A stretch of 55,403 bases of DNA from Desulfococcaceae bacterium (lineage in GTDB: Bacteria; Desulfobacterota; Desulfobacteria; Desulfobacterales; Desulfosalsimonadaceae), in NCBI GenBank assembly GCA_030145385.1, contig JAQYVU010000019.1:1-55403 (forward strand). Direction: 5' to 3'. Shown in pieces: positions 41,807-51,903 of this stretch; the stretch's first letter is position 1; each line of letters opens with the position of its first letter. The notes under the pieces were generated by a model. The model did no database searches. It worked only from the letters and a program-made list of their open reading frames with translations, and was not told the origin of the DNA. Position numbers and translations under genes: made by a program.

Positions 41807-44041
41807 GTGATACAGGCAGCTGAAACTTTAAAATGGGTCAGCGATGGTTATGAATACTGGCGAGATTCAACCCAGCGGTCGATTCTTTTTGGAGATGCCA
41901 TGCGAAAGCGCGGTAATATCTATCTGGATCACCTCAGAGATGAGCAGCCGCCGGTGCTGTTCTTTGATCATGAAATGATTCAGGACGGACGGAATTTTGA
42001 GCGGCCGGTCAATTATGCCCTGGTGCGTATTCTTGACCGCCGGCTTGAAGAAAAACAGGACCGTCGGCAGAAGAGGAAGACCCAAAAACAACCCCGGAAA
42101 CAACCGGAAGCCGATCTCAGAGATCCAGACCATCCGAGACGGCATAAGGTATCAATCGCTGAAGATTCACCTGAGGCCACTTCCCGCCCTATTGTGATTA
42201 TCGATCCCCGTGCAGGTCATGGCCCCGGGATTGGCGGTTCCAAGCAGGATTCCCAGATCGGTATGGCTCTGGATGCGGGGCATCCGGTGTATTTCATGAT
42301 TTTTTTTATCGATCCGGTCCCGGATCAGACGCTGGCTGATGTGCGGAATGCCCAGATAAAATTTGTAGAGAAAATACGCGAACTTCATCCAAAAGCCCCG
42401 AAACCGGCTGTGATTGGTAACTGCCAGGGGGGGTGGGCTGCCGCGCTGATCGGCGCGGAACGTCCGGACCTGGTTGGCCCCATGGTGTTTAACGGATCTC
42501 CGCTGTCTTACTGGGGCGGGATTGAAGGGGTTCATCCCATGCGGTATATGGGCGGATTATGGGGCGGTGTCTGGATTAATTCGTTTTTAAGTGATCTGGG
42601 CAATAACAAGTTCGACGGTGCCAACCTGGTGGCCAATTTTGAAAATCTGAATCCGGCCAATACGCTCTGGGCAAAACAGTACAACCTGTATTCCAAAATT
42701 GATACCGAAGAAAAACGATACCTTGATTTTGAAAGGTGGTGGGGCGGTTTTTTTTCGCTGTCAGGAGAAGAAATCCATACAACGGTTGACAGCCTTTTTG
42801 TGGGCAATAAGCTGGAGCAGGGAGAATTTGAGCTGGATGAAGGGCGTATGGTTGATCTGAAACATAATAATAATCCGGTGGTTATTTTTGCGTCTTTCGG
42901 AGACAACATCACGCCGCCCCAGCAGGCGTTTAACTGGATCATCAAAACTTACGGCACGGTTAATGAAATAAAGCGGCGGGGCCAGGTGATCGTTTGTATC
43001 GAACACGAAAACATCGGTCATTTGGGCATCTTTGTTTCCGCCAAAATCGCCCGCAAGGAGCACAAGGAAATTATTGCCAGTTTTGATATGCTGGACTGGC
43101 TGCCGCCGGGGCTTTACCAGATGACAATCGAAGAAGATCCTGACGAACCCGGAGAATACAAGGTAAGTTATTTTGAAAAGCGAATGAAAGATATTATGAC
43201 TTTTGATGACGGGTTTGAGGATGAAAAAGCATTTTTCCCGGTAAGGACGCTTTCAAGAATCAATGATATCGTTTACCGTCTGATGGTTTCTCCCTGGGTG
43301 AAGCTGGGCACCAATGAACTCACTGCAGAAACCCTGCGCCAGCTCCACCCCCAGCGTACCCAGCGGTATCTGTTGTCTGATCTGAACCCCTGGCTCTTGC
43401 CGCTGGCTGTCTGTGCATCAATGATAAAAGACAATGACATACGGGCGCCGGTGCCTGAAGGCAATGTATTTTATCAAATGGAGAAGTATGTTTCTGATGT
43501 GATAGTCGAGCGATTAGACGGCTACCGTGAAATGCGGGACAGTCTTCTGGAGACGACATTTAAGTTCATGTACGAAACACCGTGGATGGAAATCTTTGAG
43601 CCGCTTACGTCTTCGGAGGAAACCAAAGCCGGCGCGGCCCGTCTTGAGGACCTGCGGCGTAAGGATGCTGAGCAATGGCTGGCACAGATGGACAAAGGGG
43701 ATTTCCCGGATGCCGTCATCCGGATTCTTCTGGCTGTCGGACTGGCCGACCAGAAACTCGGGCGCAAAGGCTATGAATTGATGACGCAGCTGATTGAAGA
43801 AAATAAGGAATTAAAAGATATCCGGGTCAGGGACATGGCGCAGATTGTTCGGACTCAGGCGCGCATCGTGCAGACCGATACGGATCAGGCCATTGAAAGT
43901 TTGCCGCGCCTGCTTACAACCAAAAAAAAGCGTCAGCAGGCCTTGTCCCTGTTGAAAAAAGCCATAAAACTTACCGGACGGGAACCCAAGCCGTCGGAAG
44001 CGCAAGTCCTGGATAAAATACAAACAGTTCTTGAGGGATAG
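41807..44041 (+). CDS. DUF3141-type large PHA-synthase-like protein
   Basis: A 744-residue protein starting with GTG after AAGAAGGAG (41792-41800). It opens with SDGYEYWRDSTQRSILFGDAMRKRG, typical of DUF3141 proteins. An alpha/beta hydrolase part carries the elbow IGNCQGGWAAAL (Cys at about 206), later VIFASFGDNITPPQQ (Asp) and EHENIGHLGIFVS (His). A Lys/Arg-rich linker (about 85-115) follows the N-domain. The last 200 residues are helical, with a terminal segment KKRQQALSLLKKAIKL. It is probably involved with PHA synthesis or turnover, as the Cys elbow and neighbours suggest; no activity is proved for this family to my knowledge. Confidence 0.8.
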   Translation: MIQAAETLKWVSDGYEYWRDSTQRSILFGDAMRKRGNIYLDHLRDEQPPVLFFDHEMIQDGRNFERPVNYALVRILDRRLEEKQDRRQKRKTQKQPRKQPEADLRDPDHPRRHKVSIAEDSPEATSRPIVIIDPRAGHGPGIGGSKQDSQIGMALDAGHPVYFMIFFIDPVPDQTLADVRNAQIKFVEKIRELHPKAPKPAVIGNCQGGWAAALIGAERPDLVGPMVFNGSPLSYWGGIEGVHPMRYMGGLWGGVWINSFLSDLGNNKFDGANLVANFENLNPANTLWAKQYNLYSKIDTEEKRYLDFERWWGGFFSLSGEEIHTTVDSLFVGNKLEQGEFELDEGRMVDLKHNNNPVVIFASFGDNITPPQQAFNWIIKTYGTVNEIKRRGQVIVCIEHENIGHLGIFVSAKIARKEHKEIIASFDMLDWLPPGLYQMTIEEDPDEPGEYKVSYFEKRMKDIMTFDDGFEDEKAFFPVRTLSRINDIVYRLMVSPWVKLGTNELTAETLRQLHPQRTQRYLLSDLNPWLLPLAVCASMIKDNDIRAPVPEGNVFYQMEKYVSDVIVERLDGYREMRDSLLETTFKFMYETPWMEIFEPLTSSEETKAGAARLEDLRRKDAEQWLAQMDKGDFPDAVIRILLAVGLADQKLGRKGYELMTQLIEENKELKDIRVRDMAQIVRTQARIVQTDTDQAIESLPRLLTTKKKRQQALSLLKKAIKLTGREPKPSEAQVLDKIQTVLEG

Positions 44042-44351
44042 GTGTTTGGATAGTTAACTAATATAATTCGGATAATCAAAAAAATGAAATTGACGATTGT
44101 TTGCCGGGGGTGAATCATCGCAATTGAAAACGAAAAATTAAGAAGACTTTATTGGCCTGTTGCGCCGGAGGGGAATAAATACTTTTCGGCAATAAGGAGC
44201 AGATACGCCTTTGCCTGCCAACTGAATTACCCGCCTGCGTAAAATCATATTTTATTCAACATAAGGAATTAGCAGACTTTTAACTTTTCCGGTGTATCAG
44301 TTAAATGGCAGGGCTGGCCTATATAGATATCGTTTAACAGGATTGGCCGTT
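44042..44351. other. Intergenic region ahead of the hybrid kinases
   Basis: About 310 bases with no supported gene, terminator or palindrome. A GTG at 44292 is in frame with the kinase but is rejected by comparison with the paralogue. Confidence 0.45.
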
Positions 44352-47054
44352 ATGCGAATCAGATCAAAATTAATGCTGGCGTTTCTGGCGGTTTCATTGC
44401 CGGCCATGATTCTGATCAGCCTTTTGTTCTACTCAAATGAGCAAAAAACTCTGACCCGGCAGATTTTCAATCATCTGGAGTCCGTTGCCTCCATCCAGCA
44501 AAACAGAATTCAAGCCATCAGTGATCAGAATATCGTGCGGTTGAAACTGGTTGCCAGTCGGACCCAGTTACGCGTCAGTCTCAGGGATTTCTATAATGAC
44601 GGCAAGCCAGAGCATACAGACAGGATCAAAAGAATTTTGGCGGATACCCAAATCGCGTTAGCGGATTTTAAAAAGATATTTATCCTTTTGTCGGATGGAA
44701 CTGTCATTGTTTCGACCGATCCTGAAATAATCGGGATAAATATGTCAAAAATTGAGTTTTTTATTCGGGGGCAAACGGAATTTCGGGGGGATTATTTTTT
44801 TCTGAATAAGAACCGGAAGGTTATGACATATCTTTCAGGTCCTCTGATTCTTGATAATCAACTGCTTGGGGTGCTGGTGATCGAGTCCGCAGTTGAAAAT
44901 ATCATTTCATCGGTGAGTGATTATACCGGTCTGAAAACCACCGGTGAAACCATTCTGGCCAGGCCGATAGAAAATGGTAATGCCCGGCTGATTATGCCGA
45001 CACGCTTTGATCCCCATGCCGCATTAAAGCTTTCGATTCCAAAAGACTGGTTTGAAACCCCGATTATTGGCTCGGGTGATGGAAAGTCCCGTATGTTGTC
45101 GGGCGTCATGGATTATCGCGGTGTTCCGGTTCTGGCGGTTACCCGTTATATTGAAGAACTCGACTGGGGGATTGCTGTAAAAATTGACCAGGCGGAAGCT
45201 TTTGCCCCGGTTTTCAAAATGCGCAATATAATCGTTTTGCTGATTGCCGGGGCCGCTCTGATTATCGTTGCCATTTCAATATATCTTTCCAAAAATATTA
45301 CCCGGCCCATCAGCCGCCTGACGCAGGCAACCCGAAATATTTCAAACGGGAATTATTCAGCTCAGGCCGACGAATCAACAAAAGGTGAAATCGGAATCCT
45401 TGCCCGGGGTTTTAACAGCATGACCACCAACCTGATTCAATCCCAAAAGTCTCTTGAAAACAAGATCAGTGAGCTTTCCGAAAGTGAAGAACAGATCCGG
45501 AATCTTTTGAATTCAACGGCAGAGGCCATTTGCGGACTGGATAAAAATGGGAACTGTACTTTTTGCAATCCTTCCCTGCTGCGGATGCTGGGATATAAAA
45601 AGGACAGCGAACTGCTCGGGAAAAATATTCACCGGCTGATTCATCATACCCGGCCGGACGGCACGGAATATCCATCGGAAGAATGCCGGATTCTGAAGCT
45701 TCTGAAAAATAAAAATCCGGTTCATATTGACGACGAGGTCTTGTGGCGGGCCGATGGCAGCAGCTTCTGGGCGGAATACTGGGCGTATCCGGTGCTTCGG
45801 GATGATGAAATAACCGGTGCGGTTGTCACGTTTATTGATATCAGTGAGCGTAAGCTGTCAGAGGCTGAAAAGGAAAAACTTAATGCCCAGCTGATTCAGG
45901 TGCAAAAACTGGAAGCAGTCGGTACGTTGGCCGGCGGCATCGCGCATGATTTCAATAATATATTATCAGCCGTCATCGGTTATGCGGAACTGGCCCGGAT
46001 GAAGCTGGCAGGCAGGGATGACATCTTAAAAGATGTTGATGCGGTTATCCAGGCAGGGGAGCGTGCAAAAGAACTGGTGAGACAGATTCTGACCTTCAGC
46101 CGGCAATCAATGCATGTGCGCAGGCCTCTGGAGGTTCATCTGATCGTCAAAGAAGCCCTCAAGCTGCTGCGGGCGTCAATTCCGGCGACGATTGAGATCC
46201 GGGAGAAGATTGATAAAAAAAGCGGGGCTGTCCTGGCCGATCCCACGCAGATTCATCAGGTTTTAATGAATCTTTGCACCAATGCCTATCATGCCATGCG
46301 GGAAACCGGCGGCATTCTGACAGTTGAATTAAACAGGGCGGAAATTGCTTCGGATGGCACGCAGGTAAATGGTTTGAAGGTGCCCCCTGGATCCTACGTC
46401 AGGCTCCGGGTCAGCGATACCGGATGCGGAATGAGGCGCTCCGTTATCGAACGGATATTCGAGCCGTATTTTACAACCAAGGATAAAGGGGAAGGAACCG
46501 GCATGGGGCTTTCCTTAACGCACGGAATTGTTAAAAATCATGACGGGCATATCTTTGTTGACAGTGAGCCGGGCAAGGGCACAACGTTTCGGGTCTATTT
46601 TCCCCGAATTATGCCCGACGCGATAAAGCCTTCCCTGGAAGGTCAGAAAGCATTGACCGGCGGAAGTGAACGGATTCTGATCGTCGATGATGAGCAAAGC
46701 ATTGTGCTGATGGAGCAGCGGATGCTGGAAAATCTCGGTTATCAGGTCACGGCAACGAGCAATTGCTTAGAAGCGTTTCAGCTGTTTGTTTCCCGTCCGG
46801 ATAATTTTGATTTGCTCATCACTGATATGTCTATGCCGCAAATGAGCGGTGCGGATCTTGCCCGAAAAGTATTGTCTGTCCGCCCTGATATGCCGGTAGT
46901 GCTCTGCACCGGTTTTAGCGAATTGATCGACGAAAACACGGCCCGGGAAATCGGTATCCGGGAATATGTCATGAAACCGGTCGGCAGCCGTCAGATTGCA
47001 ACCATTGTCCGGAAATTACTGGATGAAAAAAATACTTCCCGCATGGAATCATAA
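44352..47054 (+). CDS. Membrane hybrid sensor histidine kinase, copy 1
   Basis: A 900-residue hybrid kinase from the ATG at 44352, which aligns with the start of its paralogue (MRIRSKLMLAFLAV versus MKIRLKLILAFLAV) and has AGGA upstream. Domains: N-terminal membrane helix, a large periplasmic Cache-type sensor (about 35-295), second membrane helix, HAMP (about 315-370), PAS (about 385-520) with CTFCNPSLLRMLGY, HisKA with AHDFNNILSAVIGYAE, HATPase with NLCTNAYHAM and GTGMGLSLTHGIV, and a C-terminal receiver with LLITDMSMPQMSG. No separate output domain is present, so the receiver may act as phosphosink or relay to a regulator elsewhere. The sensed ligand is unknown. Confidence 0.93.
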   Translation: MRIRSKLMLAFLAVSLPAMILISLLFYSNEQKTLTRQIFNHLESVASIQQNRIQAISDQNIVRLKLVASRTQLRVSLRDFYNDGKPEHTDRIKRILADTQIALADFKKIFILLSDGTVIVSTDPEIIGINMSKIEFFIRGQTEFRGDYFFLNKNRKVMTYLSGPLILDNQLLGVLVIESAVENIISSVSDYTGLKTTGETILARPIENGNARLIMPTRFDPHAALKLSIPKDWFETPIIGSGDGKSRMLSGVMDYRGVPVLAVTRYIEELDWGIAVKIDQAEAFAPVFKMRNIIVLLIAGAALIIVAISIYLSKNITRPISRLTQATRNISNGNYSAQADESTKGEIGILARGFNSMTTNLIQSQKSLENKISELSESEEQIRNLLNSTAEAICGLDKNGNCTFCNPSLLRMLGYKKDSELLGKNIHRLIHHTRPDGTEYPSEECRILKLLKNKNPVHIDDEVLWRADGSSFWAEYWAYPVLRDDEITGAVVTFIDISERKLSEAEKEKLNAQLIQVQKLEAVGTLAGGIAHDFNNILSAVIGYAELARMKLAGRDDILKDVDAVIQAGERAKELVRQILTFSRQSMHVRRPLEVHLIVKEALKLLRASIPATIEIREKIDKKSGAVLADPTQIHQVLMNLCTNAYHAMRETGGILTVELNRAEIASDGTQVNGLKVPPGSYVRLRVSDTGCGMRRSVIERIFEPYFTTKDKGEGTGMGLSLTHGIVKNHDGHIFVDSEPGKGTTFRVYFPRIMPDAIKPSLEGQKALTGGSERILIVDDEQSIVLMEQRMLENLGYQVTATSNCLEAFQLFVSRPDNFDLLITDMSMPQMSGADLARKVLSVRPDMPVVLCTGFSELIDENTAREIGIREYVMKPVGSRQIATIVRKLLDEKNTSRMES

Positions 47055-47278
47055 ATCGGATTGGCCTGTCTTGTCACCTGTCTTCCGGTGACCATTCTCA
47101 GGCCGGGTAGATTATATGCTTTTTTTATAAGTATTTGACAAATAGATGATTTTATTTAAGAATAATTGAAATATGTTCGAGTTCCGGTCCGTTGTGCAGG
47201 GCTTTAGGACTATGGATATGTGGGGCTTCGGGTATTGTCTTAATTTTCTCGATTATACGCTGAACATGAAGGTTTCCT

Positions 47279-49981
47279 ATGAAAATCAGATTAAAATTGA
47301 TTTTGGCATTTCTGGCTGTTTTACTGTCGACCATCATATTAATCAGTTTCCTGTTCTATTCAAATGAGAAAACGAACCTGACCCGTCAGATTTTCAATCA
47401 TCTGGAATCCGTTGCATCAATCCAGCAAAGCCGGATAAAGGCTATCAATCATCAGAATATGGTCCGTCTGAAACTGGTAGCCAGCCGGACTCAGTTGCGC
47501 GTCAGTTTAAGGGACTACAATATTGATGCCGCCCCTGATCACCTTGAGAAAATAGTTCGAAACATTGAGGATGCCAAAGCGTCATTAATGGATTTTAAAA
47601 ATATCTGCATTATTTCACTTGAAGGGATCGTCATTGCCTCTACAGATTTGAGAAAAGTCGGTAAAAATATTTCCCAAAAGGATTTTTTCAGCCAGGGCCG
47701 GACGGAATACAGTGCGGATCATTTTTTTCTGGATGATGACCGGAATCTTTTAACGCACCTTTCCGGACCGCTGATTCTTGATAATCAACTGCTCGGTGTT
47801 CTGGTGATCGAGTCCGGGGTTAAAAATATTATATCATCAATCAGCGATTATACCGGGCTTGGAAAAACCGGAGAAACGATCCTGGCACGGCGGCTTGAGA
47901 ATGGTGATGCCCAGTTTATTATGCCCACGCGGTTTGATCACCAGGCGGCATTAAAACTTACGGTTCCGAAAGAACGGCCCGATATTCCGATCATCCAGGC
48001 TTTTCACGGTCTGTCTCACATATTGTCAGACGCAGTGGATTACCGGGAAGTCCCGGTTCTGGCGGTTACCCGTTATGTTGAAGATACCGACTGGGGGGTT
48101 GTCGTTAAAATTGATCTGGCCGAAGCCCTTGGGCCGGTCATCACTATGCGGAATTTAATTGCACTGATAATTGCAGTCGCAACGCTGATTATCGGTTTTG
48201 TGTCATTCTATCTGTCAGGAAGCATTACACGACCCATTATCCGATTAACTGATGTGGCCAAAGATATTTCCGACGGTCAATATAATGTTCTGGCCGATGA
48301 ATCCCTGAAAGATGAGATCGGAATTCTTGCCCGTGCTTTTAACAAAATGACCGCCAGTCTGATCGACTCCCATAAAAAACTTGGAAAAAATATCCATGAA
48401 CTTTCCGAAAGAGAAGAACAGATAAGGAATCTGTTGAATTCAACGGCAGAGGCAATTTACGGGATCGATAAAAATGGAAACTGCACTTTTTGCAACCCGT
48501 CCTGTCTTCGTCTGCTGGGGTTTGCGGAGGATGACGAACTGCTTGGAAGAAATTTTCATCACCTGATGCACCATACCCGGGCGGATGGTACTCAATATCC
48601 GGCTTCGGAATGTAAAATTTTACAGGTTCTGAAAAACAAAAAGCCTGTTCATATTGATAATGAGGTTTTGTGGAAAGCCGACGGAACCTGTTTCTGGGCC
48701 GAATACCGGGCATATCCGGTAATCCGGGATGATGAAATCATGGGCGCTGTCGTCACGTTTATTGATATCAGTGAACGGAAACTGGCAGAAGCTGAAAAAG
48801 AAAAACTCAATATCCTGCTTCAGCAGGCACAAAAAATGGAAGCCGTCGGTACGCTGGCCGGTGGCATTGCCCATGATTTTAATAATATATTGGCGGCTAT
48901 GCTCGGATATACGGAACTGGCCCGGATCAAGCTGTCCGGCCGGGATGATATCTTAAGTGATATTGATGAGGTTATCCGGGCCGGCAATCGGGCCAGTGAA
49001 CTGGTGAAACAGATTCTGACTTTCAGCCGCCAAACGGAACATGAACGCAGACCCACGGAAATTTATTTAATTGTCAAAGAAGCCTTCAAGCTGTTGCGGG
49101 CTTCAATTCCTTCGACAATCGAGATTCGTGAAAACATTGATCCAAAGAGCGGTACGGTGCTGGCTGATTCCACGCAGATTCACCAGGTTCTGATGAATCT
49201 GGGTACCAATGCCTATCATGCCATGCGGGAAACCGGGGGCATTCTCGCAGTAGAGTTGAGCCGGGTGGAAATTCAGCGCCATGACACGAAAGTAACCGGA
49301 TTTGAGATAACGCCCGGGTCGTATGTGAAATTAGAAATCAGTGATACAGGGTGCGGGATGGATCGGGCCGTCATGGAGCGGATCTTCGAACCCTATTTCA
49401 CTACCAAGGATAAAAGTGAAGGAACGGGCATGGGGCTGGCATTAATTCACGGTATTGTCAAAAAACATGAAGGCCATATCAGTGTTTACAGTGAACCGGG
49501 AGAGGGATCAACGTTTCAGGTCTACCTTCCCTGCATTGAGACCGATGAGATCCGGCCGGCCGGAGAGCTTCAGAAAGAAATTTCCGGGGGCAATGAACGG
49601 ATTCTGGTCGTTGATGATGAAAAGAGTATTGTGCTGATGGAACAGCGAATGCTGGAAAACCTCGGTTATCAGGTAACCGCAACGGGCAATTGCCTTGAAG
49701 CGCTTCAGCTGTTTGTGGCCGGCCCGGATGATTTTGACCTGATCATCACGGATATGACCATGCCGCGAATGACCGGAGCTGAGCTGGCCCAGAAAATTTT
49801 ATCCATCCGGCCGGATATTCCGATTGTACTCTGCACCGGCTTCAGCGAGTTGATCAACGAAAAAAAGGCCAAAGCGATCGGGATTCGGGAATATGTCATG
49901 AAACCGGTTGTCACCAGAGAAATTGCCACCGTTGTCCGGAAGCTGCTTGATGAAAAGAAGAGTTTGCGCATGGAATTATGA
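47279..49981 (+). CDS. Membrane hybrid sensor histidine kinase, copy 2 (tandem paralogue)
   Basis: A 900-residue hybrid kinase with the same domain order as the gene at 44352 and high identity through its full length. Examples: RIKAINHQNMVRLKLVASRT in the sensor, AHDFNNILAAMLGYTELARI in HisKA, GTGMGLALIHGIV in the ATPase, and LIITDMTMPRMTGAE in the receiver. The periplasmic Cache part differs most, so the two probably sense different or graded signals. They are separated by 224 bases containing an ATTGAAATATGTTC word (47165-47178) also seen in the repeat at 18358-18480. Confidence 0.94.
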   Translation: MKIRLKLILAFLAVLLSTIILISFLFYSNEKTNLTRQIFNHLESVASIQQSRIKAINHQNMVRLKLVASRTQLRVSLRDYNIDAAPDHLEKIVRNIEDAKASLMDFKNICIISLEGIVIASTDLRKVGKNISQKDFFSQGRTEYSADHFFLDDDRNLLTHLSGPLILDNQLLGVLVIESGVKNIISSISDYTGLGKTGETILARRLENGDAQFIMPTRFDHQAALKLTVPKERPDIPIIQAFHGLSHILSDAVDYREVPVLAVTRYVEDTDWGVVVKIDLAEALGPVITMRNLIALIIAVATLIIGFVSFYLSGSITRPIIRLTDVAKDISDGQYNVLADESLKDEIGILARAFNKMTASLIDSHKKLGKNIHELSEREEQIRNLLNSTAEAIYGIDKNGNCTFCNPSCLRLLGFAEDDELLGRNFHHLMHHTRADGTQYPASECKILQVLKNKKPVHIDNEVLWKADGTCFWAEYRAYPVIRDDEIMGAVVTFIDISERKLAEAEKEKLNILLQQAQKMEAVGTLAGGIAHDFNNILAAMLGYTELARIKLSGRDDILSDIDEVIRAGNRASELVKQILTFSRQTEHERRPTEIYLIVKEAFKLLRASIPSTIEIRENIDPKSGTVLADSTQIHQVLMNLGTNAYHAMRETGGILAVELSRVEIQRHDTKVTGFEITPGSYVKLEISDTGCGMDRAVMERIFEPYFTTKDKSEGTGMGLALIHGIVKKHEGHISVYSEPGEGSTFQVYLPCIETDEIRPAGELQKEISGGNERILVVDDEKSIVLMEQRMLENLGYQVTATGNCLEALQLFVAGPDDFDLIITDMTMPRMTGAELAQKILSIRPDIPIVLCTGFSELINEKKAKAIGIREYVMKPVVTREIATVVRKLLDEKKSLRMEL

Positions 49982-50062
49982 ATCAGAGCCGGACCTTTTT
50001 CTTAAACCTGACTTATGTTAAAAAATGGGTGAAACTTAATCTTGCCTGGTTTGGATGCCTCT

Positions 50063-50893
50063 ATGTATATTATCCTATCTATTTTTATACTGGCCCTGTC
50101 TGTATATTCGTTTTTTAAAATTGCACGGCAGTCACGCCGCAAAAAGTTGCGAGCCCTGCCCGTCAATCCGGAGTGGAAAAAGATTCTTGAGAAAAACCTG
50201 CCGATCTATCTGAAGCTCCCGGATCATCTGAAAACAGAGCTTCACGGGCATATTCAGGTGCTTGTTCATGAAAAGAATTTTGAAGGGTGCGGCGGCCTGG
50301 AATTAAATGATGAAATCCGGGTGACCGTTGCCGGCCAGGCCTGCATCCTTTTGTTGAATCGGAAAACAAAATATTACCCGAAGCTGTCTTCAATTTTAGT
50401 CTATCCTTCGGCGTATGTTGCCAAAAATATTCGAAACAAAAATGGTATTGTGGCGGATTCCCAGGTCCGCCTCGGAGAATCCTGGATGACCGGCACGGTG
50501 GTGCTGTCATGGGATGATATTCTTCGCGGGGCTGTTGATCCGAAAGACGGTCATAATGTGGTCTTGCATGAATTTGCGCACCAGCTGGACCAGGAGGACG
50601 GGGCGGGTGACGGCACTCCGGTATTGCCGCAATATTCCCGCTATATATCCTGGGCAGGGGTGCTGGGAAAGGAATTTGATGCGCTTCAGAAAAAAGCCTC
50701 CCGCGGGACAAAGGCGTTGATGGATTATTACGGCGCAACCAATCCGGCCGAGTTTTTTGCAGTGGCGACCGAGACTTTTTTTGAAAAATCCCGGCAGCTG
50801 CAGCGCCGGCACCCGGAATTGTACGATCAGTTAAAAGATTACTATCAAATGGATCCGGCCGCCTGGACGAAGAAAAAAAATCAAGGCGCATAA
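50063..50893 (+). CDS. mtfA: MtfA-type zinc metallopeptidase (M90)
   Basis: A protein of about 276 residues with an N-terminal membrane segment (YIILSIFILALSVYSFFK). The zinc motif is VLHEFAHQLD with the downstream ligand Glu in NPAEFFAVATETFFE, both hallmarks of MtfA (Mlc titration factor A) family M90. In E. coli, MtfA modulates the glucose regulator Mlc; in this lineage the target is unknown. The start is uncertain: a TTG at 50042 is possible, but the ATG at 50063 begins the hydrophobic segment; neither has a clear ribosome site. The protein starts 81 bases after the second kinase on the same strand. Confidence 0.88.
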   Translation: MYIILSIFILALSVYSFFKIARQSRRKKLRALPVNPEWKKILEKNLPIYLKLPDHLKTELHGHIQVLVHEKNFEGCGGLELNDEIRVTVAGQACILLLNRKTKYYPKLSSILVYPSAYVAKNIRNKNGIVADSQVRLGESWMTGTVVLSWDDILRGAVDPKDGHNVVLHEFAHQLDQEDGAGDGTPVLPQYSRYISWAGVLGKEFDALQKKASRGTKALMDYYGATNPAEFFAVATETFFEKSRQLQRRHPELYDQLKDYYQMDPAAWTKKKNQGA

Positions 50894-50974
50894 ATTCTTC
50901 GGAATTAAGCGCAACTATCTGTTTTCAGTGATGAAGAATGTAAAACCGGAATATACAAAAACTGTGAGGTAATT

Positions 50975-51724
50975 ATGAATTTTGTAGAGGTCTCAAAAAA
51001 CGAGGGAATTGCTACGCTGACTCTTTGCCGGGGCAAGGTGAACGCATTAACCGGCGCGGTGGTGGATCAGATAACAGAGGCACTGAAAAAAAATGAAAAA
51101 GATCCGGATATCCGGGCCGTCATTCTTACAGGAAAAGGGCCTTTTTTTTCGTTCGGGTTTGATGTGCCGGAATTTTTGTCGTATTCGAAAGATGAATTTT
51201 CAGATTATCTGAAAAAATTTACCGGTCTTCTGTCTTATATGTTTTTGTATCCCAAGCCCATTGTAGCAGCACTTAACGGACATACGATGGCCGGCGGCTG
51301 TATGCTTTCGCTGGCTTGTGATCAACGAATCATGTCAGCCGGCCGGTCAAAAATTTCTTTAAATGAAATTTCCTTCGGGTCTTCGGTATTGGCGGGCAGT
51401 ATGGAAATGCTGCGCGCCTGTGCAGGCAATGCGAACGCGATGGAAATCCTTTATTCCGGGGCCATGTATTCTGCGGAACAGGCCCAAACGTTTGGCCTGG
51501 TGGACCACGTTGCTCAGGATCAGGACCTGGTGGAAATGTCAAAAAAAATTGCCGCAGAATTAGGGAAAAAACCTTCTGCTGCCTTTGCCAGCATCAAAAT
51601 GCTTTTGCGCAAACCTATTGCCGCAGAATTTGAAAAAAAAGAAGCGGTTGCGATCAAAGAGTTTGTTGATATCTGGTATTCTGAGGCGACCTGGGAGAAT
51701 TTGAAGAAAATTACGATTAATTAG
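50975..51724 (+). CDS. Enoyl-CoA hydratase/isomerase family protein
   Basis: A 249-residue crotonase-fold protein. The oxyanion-hole segments are FFSFGFDVPEF and LNGHTMAGGCML, and LACDQRIMSAGRSKISLNEI is standard. The acid/base Glu positions of true hydratases appear altered in SLNEISFGSSVL, where the usual second Glu is not obvious, so hydratase versus isomerase or other crotonase activity cannot be told. It may serve fatty acid or aromatic degradation or feed the PHA pathway. It starts after TGAGGT and stands alone. Confidence 0.9.
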   Translation: MNFVEVSKNEGIATLTLCRGKVNALTGAVVDQITEALKKNEKDPDIRAVILTGKGPFFSFGFDVPEFLSYSKDEFSDYLKKFTGLLSYMFLYPKPIVAALNGHTMAGGCMLSLACDQRIMSAGRSKISLNEISFGSSVLAGSMEMLRACAGNANAMEILYSGAMYSAEQAQTFGLVDHVAQDQDLVEMSKKIAAELGKKPSAAFASIKMLLRKPIAAEFEKKEAVAIKEFVDIWYSEATWENLKKITIN

Positions 51725-51758
51725 TGGTTGAACGGATTGTCTCTAAATTTTACCTTTT

Positions 51759-51848
51759 CTGTCATTGCGCGGGAGGTACGACGTCAAGCAATCTCATTAT
51801 AGACAGGGGATTACTTTGTCGTTCGTTCCTCACTCCTTATAATGACAA
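51759..51848 (-). repeat. Dispersed palindromic repeat, copy 2 (inverted)
   Basis: The inverse complement of this segment aligns over about 88 bases with 28375-28463, sharing AGGAACGAACGAC, AAGTAATCCCC and ATGAGATTGCTT. Its ends are complementary (GTCATTG near 51761, AATGACA near 51841), so each copy is an imperfect palindrome. The two copies lie in opposite orientation, 23 kb apart. Confidence 0.8.
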
Positions 51849-51903
51849 CCGAAATTTAGAGTTTTTTTGGACACTAACTGTTCGTCAACGAGGCAGAAAA
51901 AAT

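Noticed and set aside
51724-51903. Upstream extension of the zinc-ribbon mini-protein
   Set aside because: The extension is encoded by the dispersed repeat and by the end of the preceding gene.
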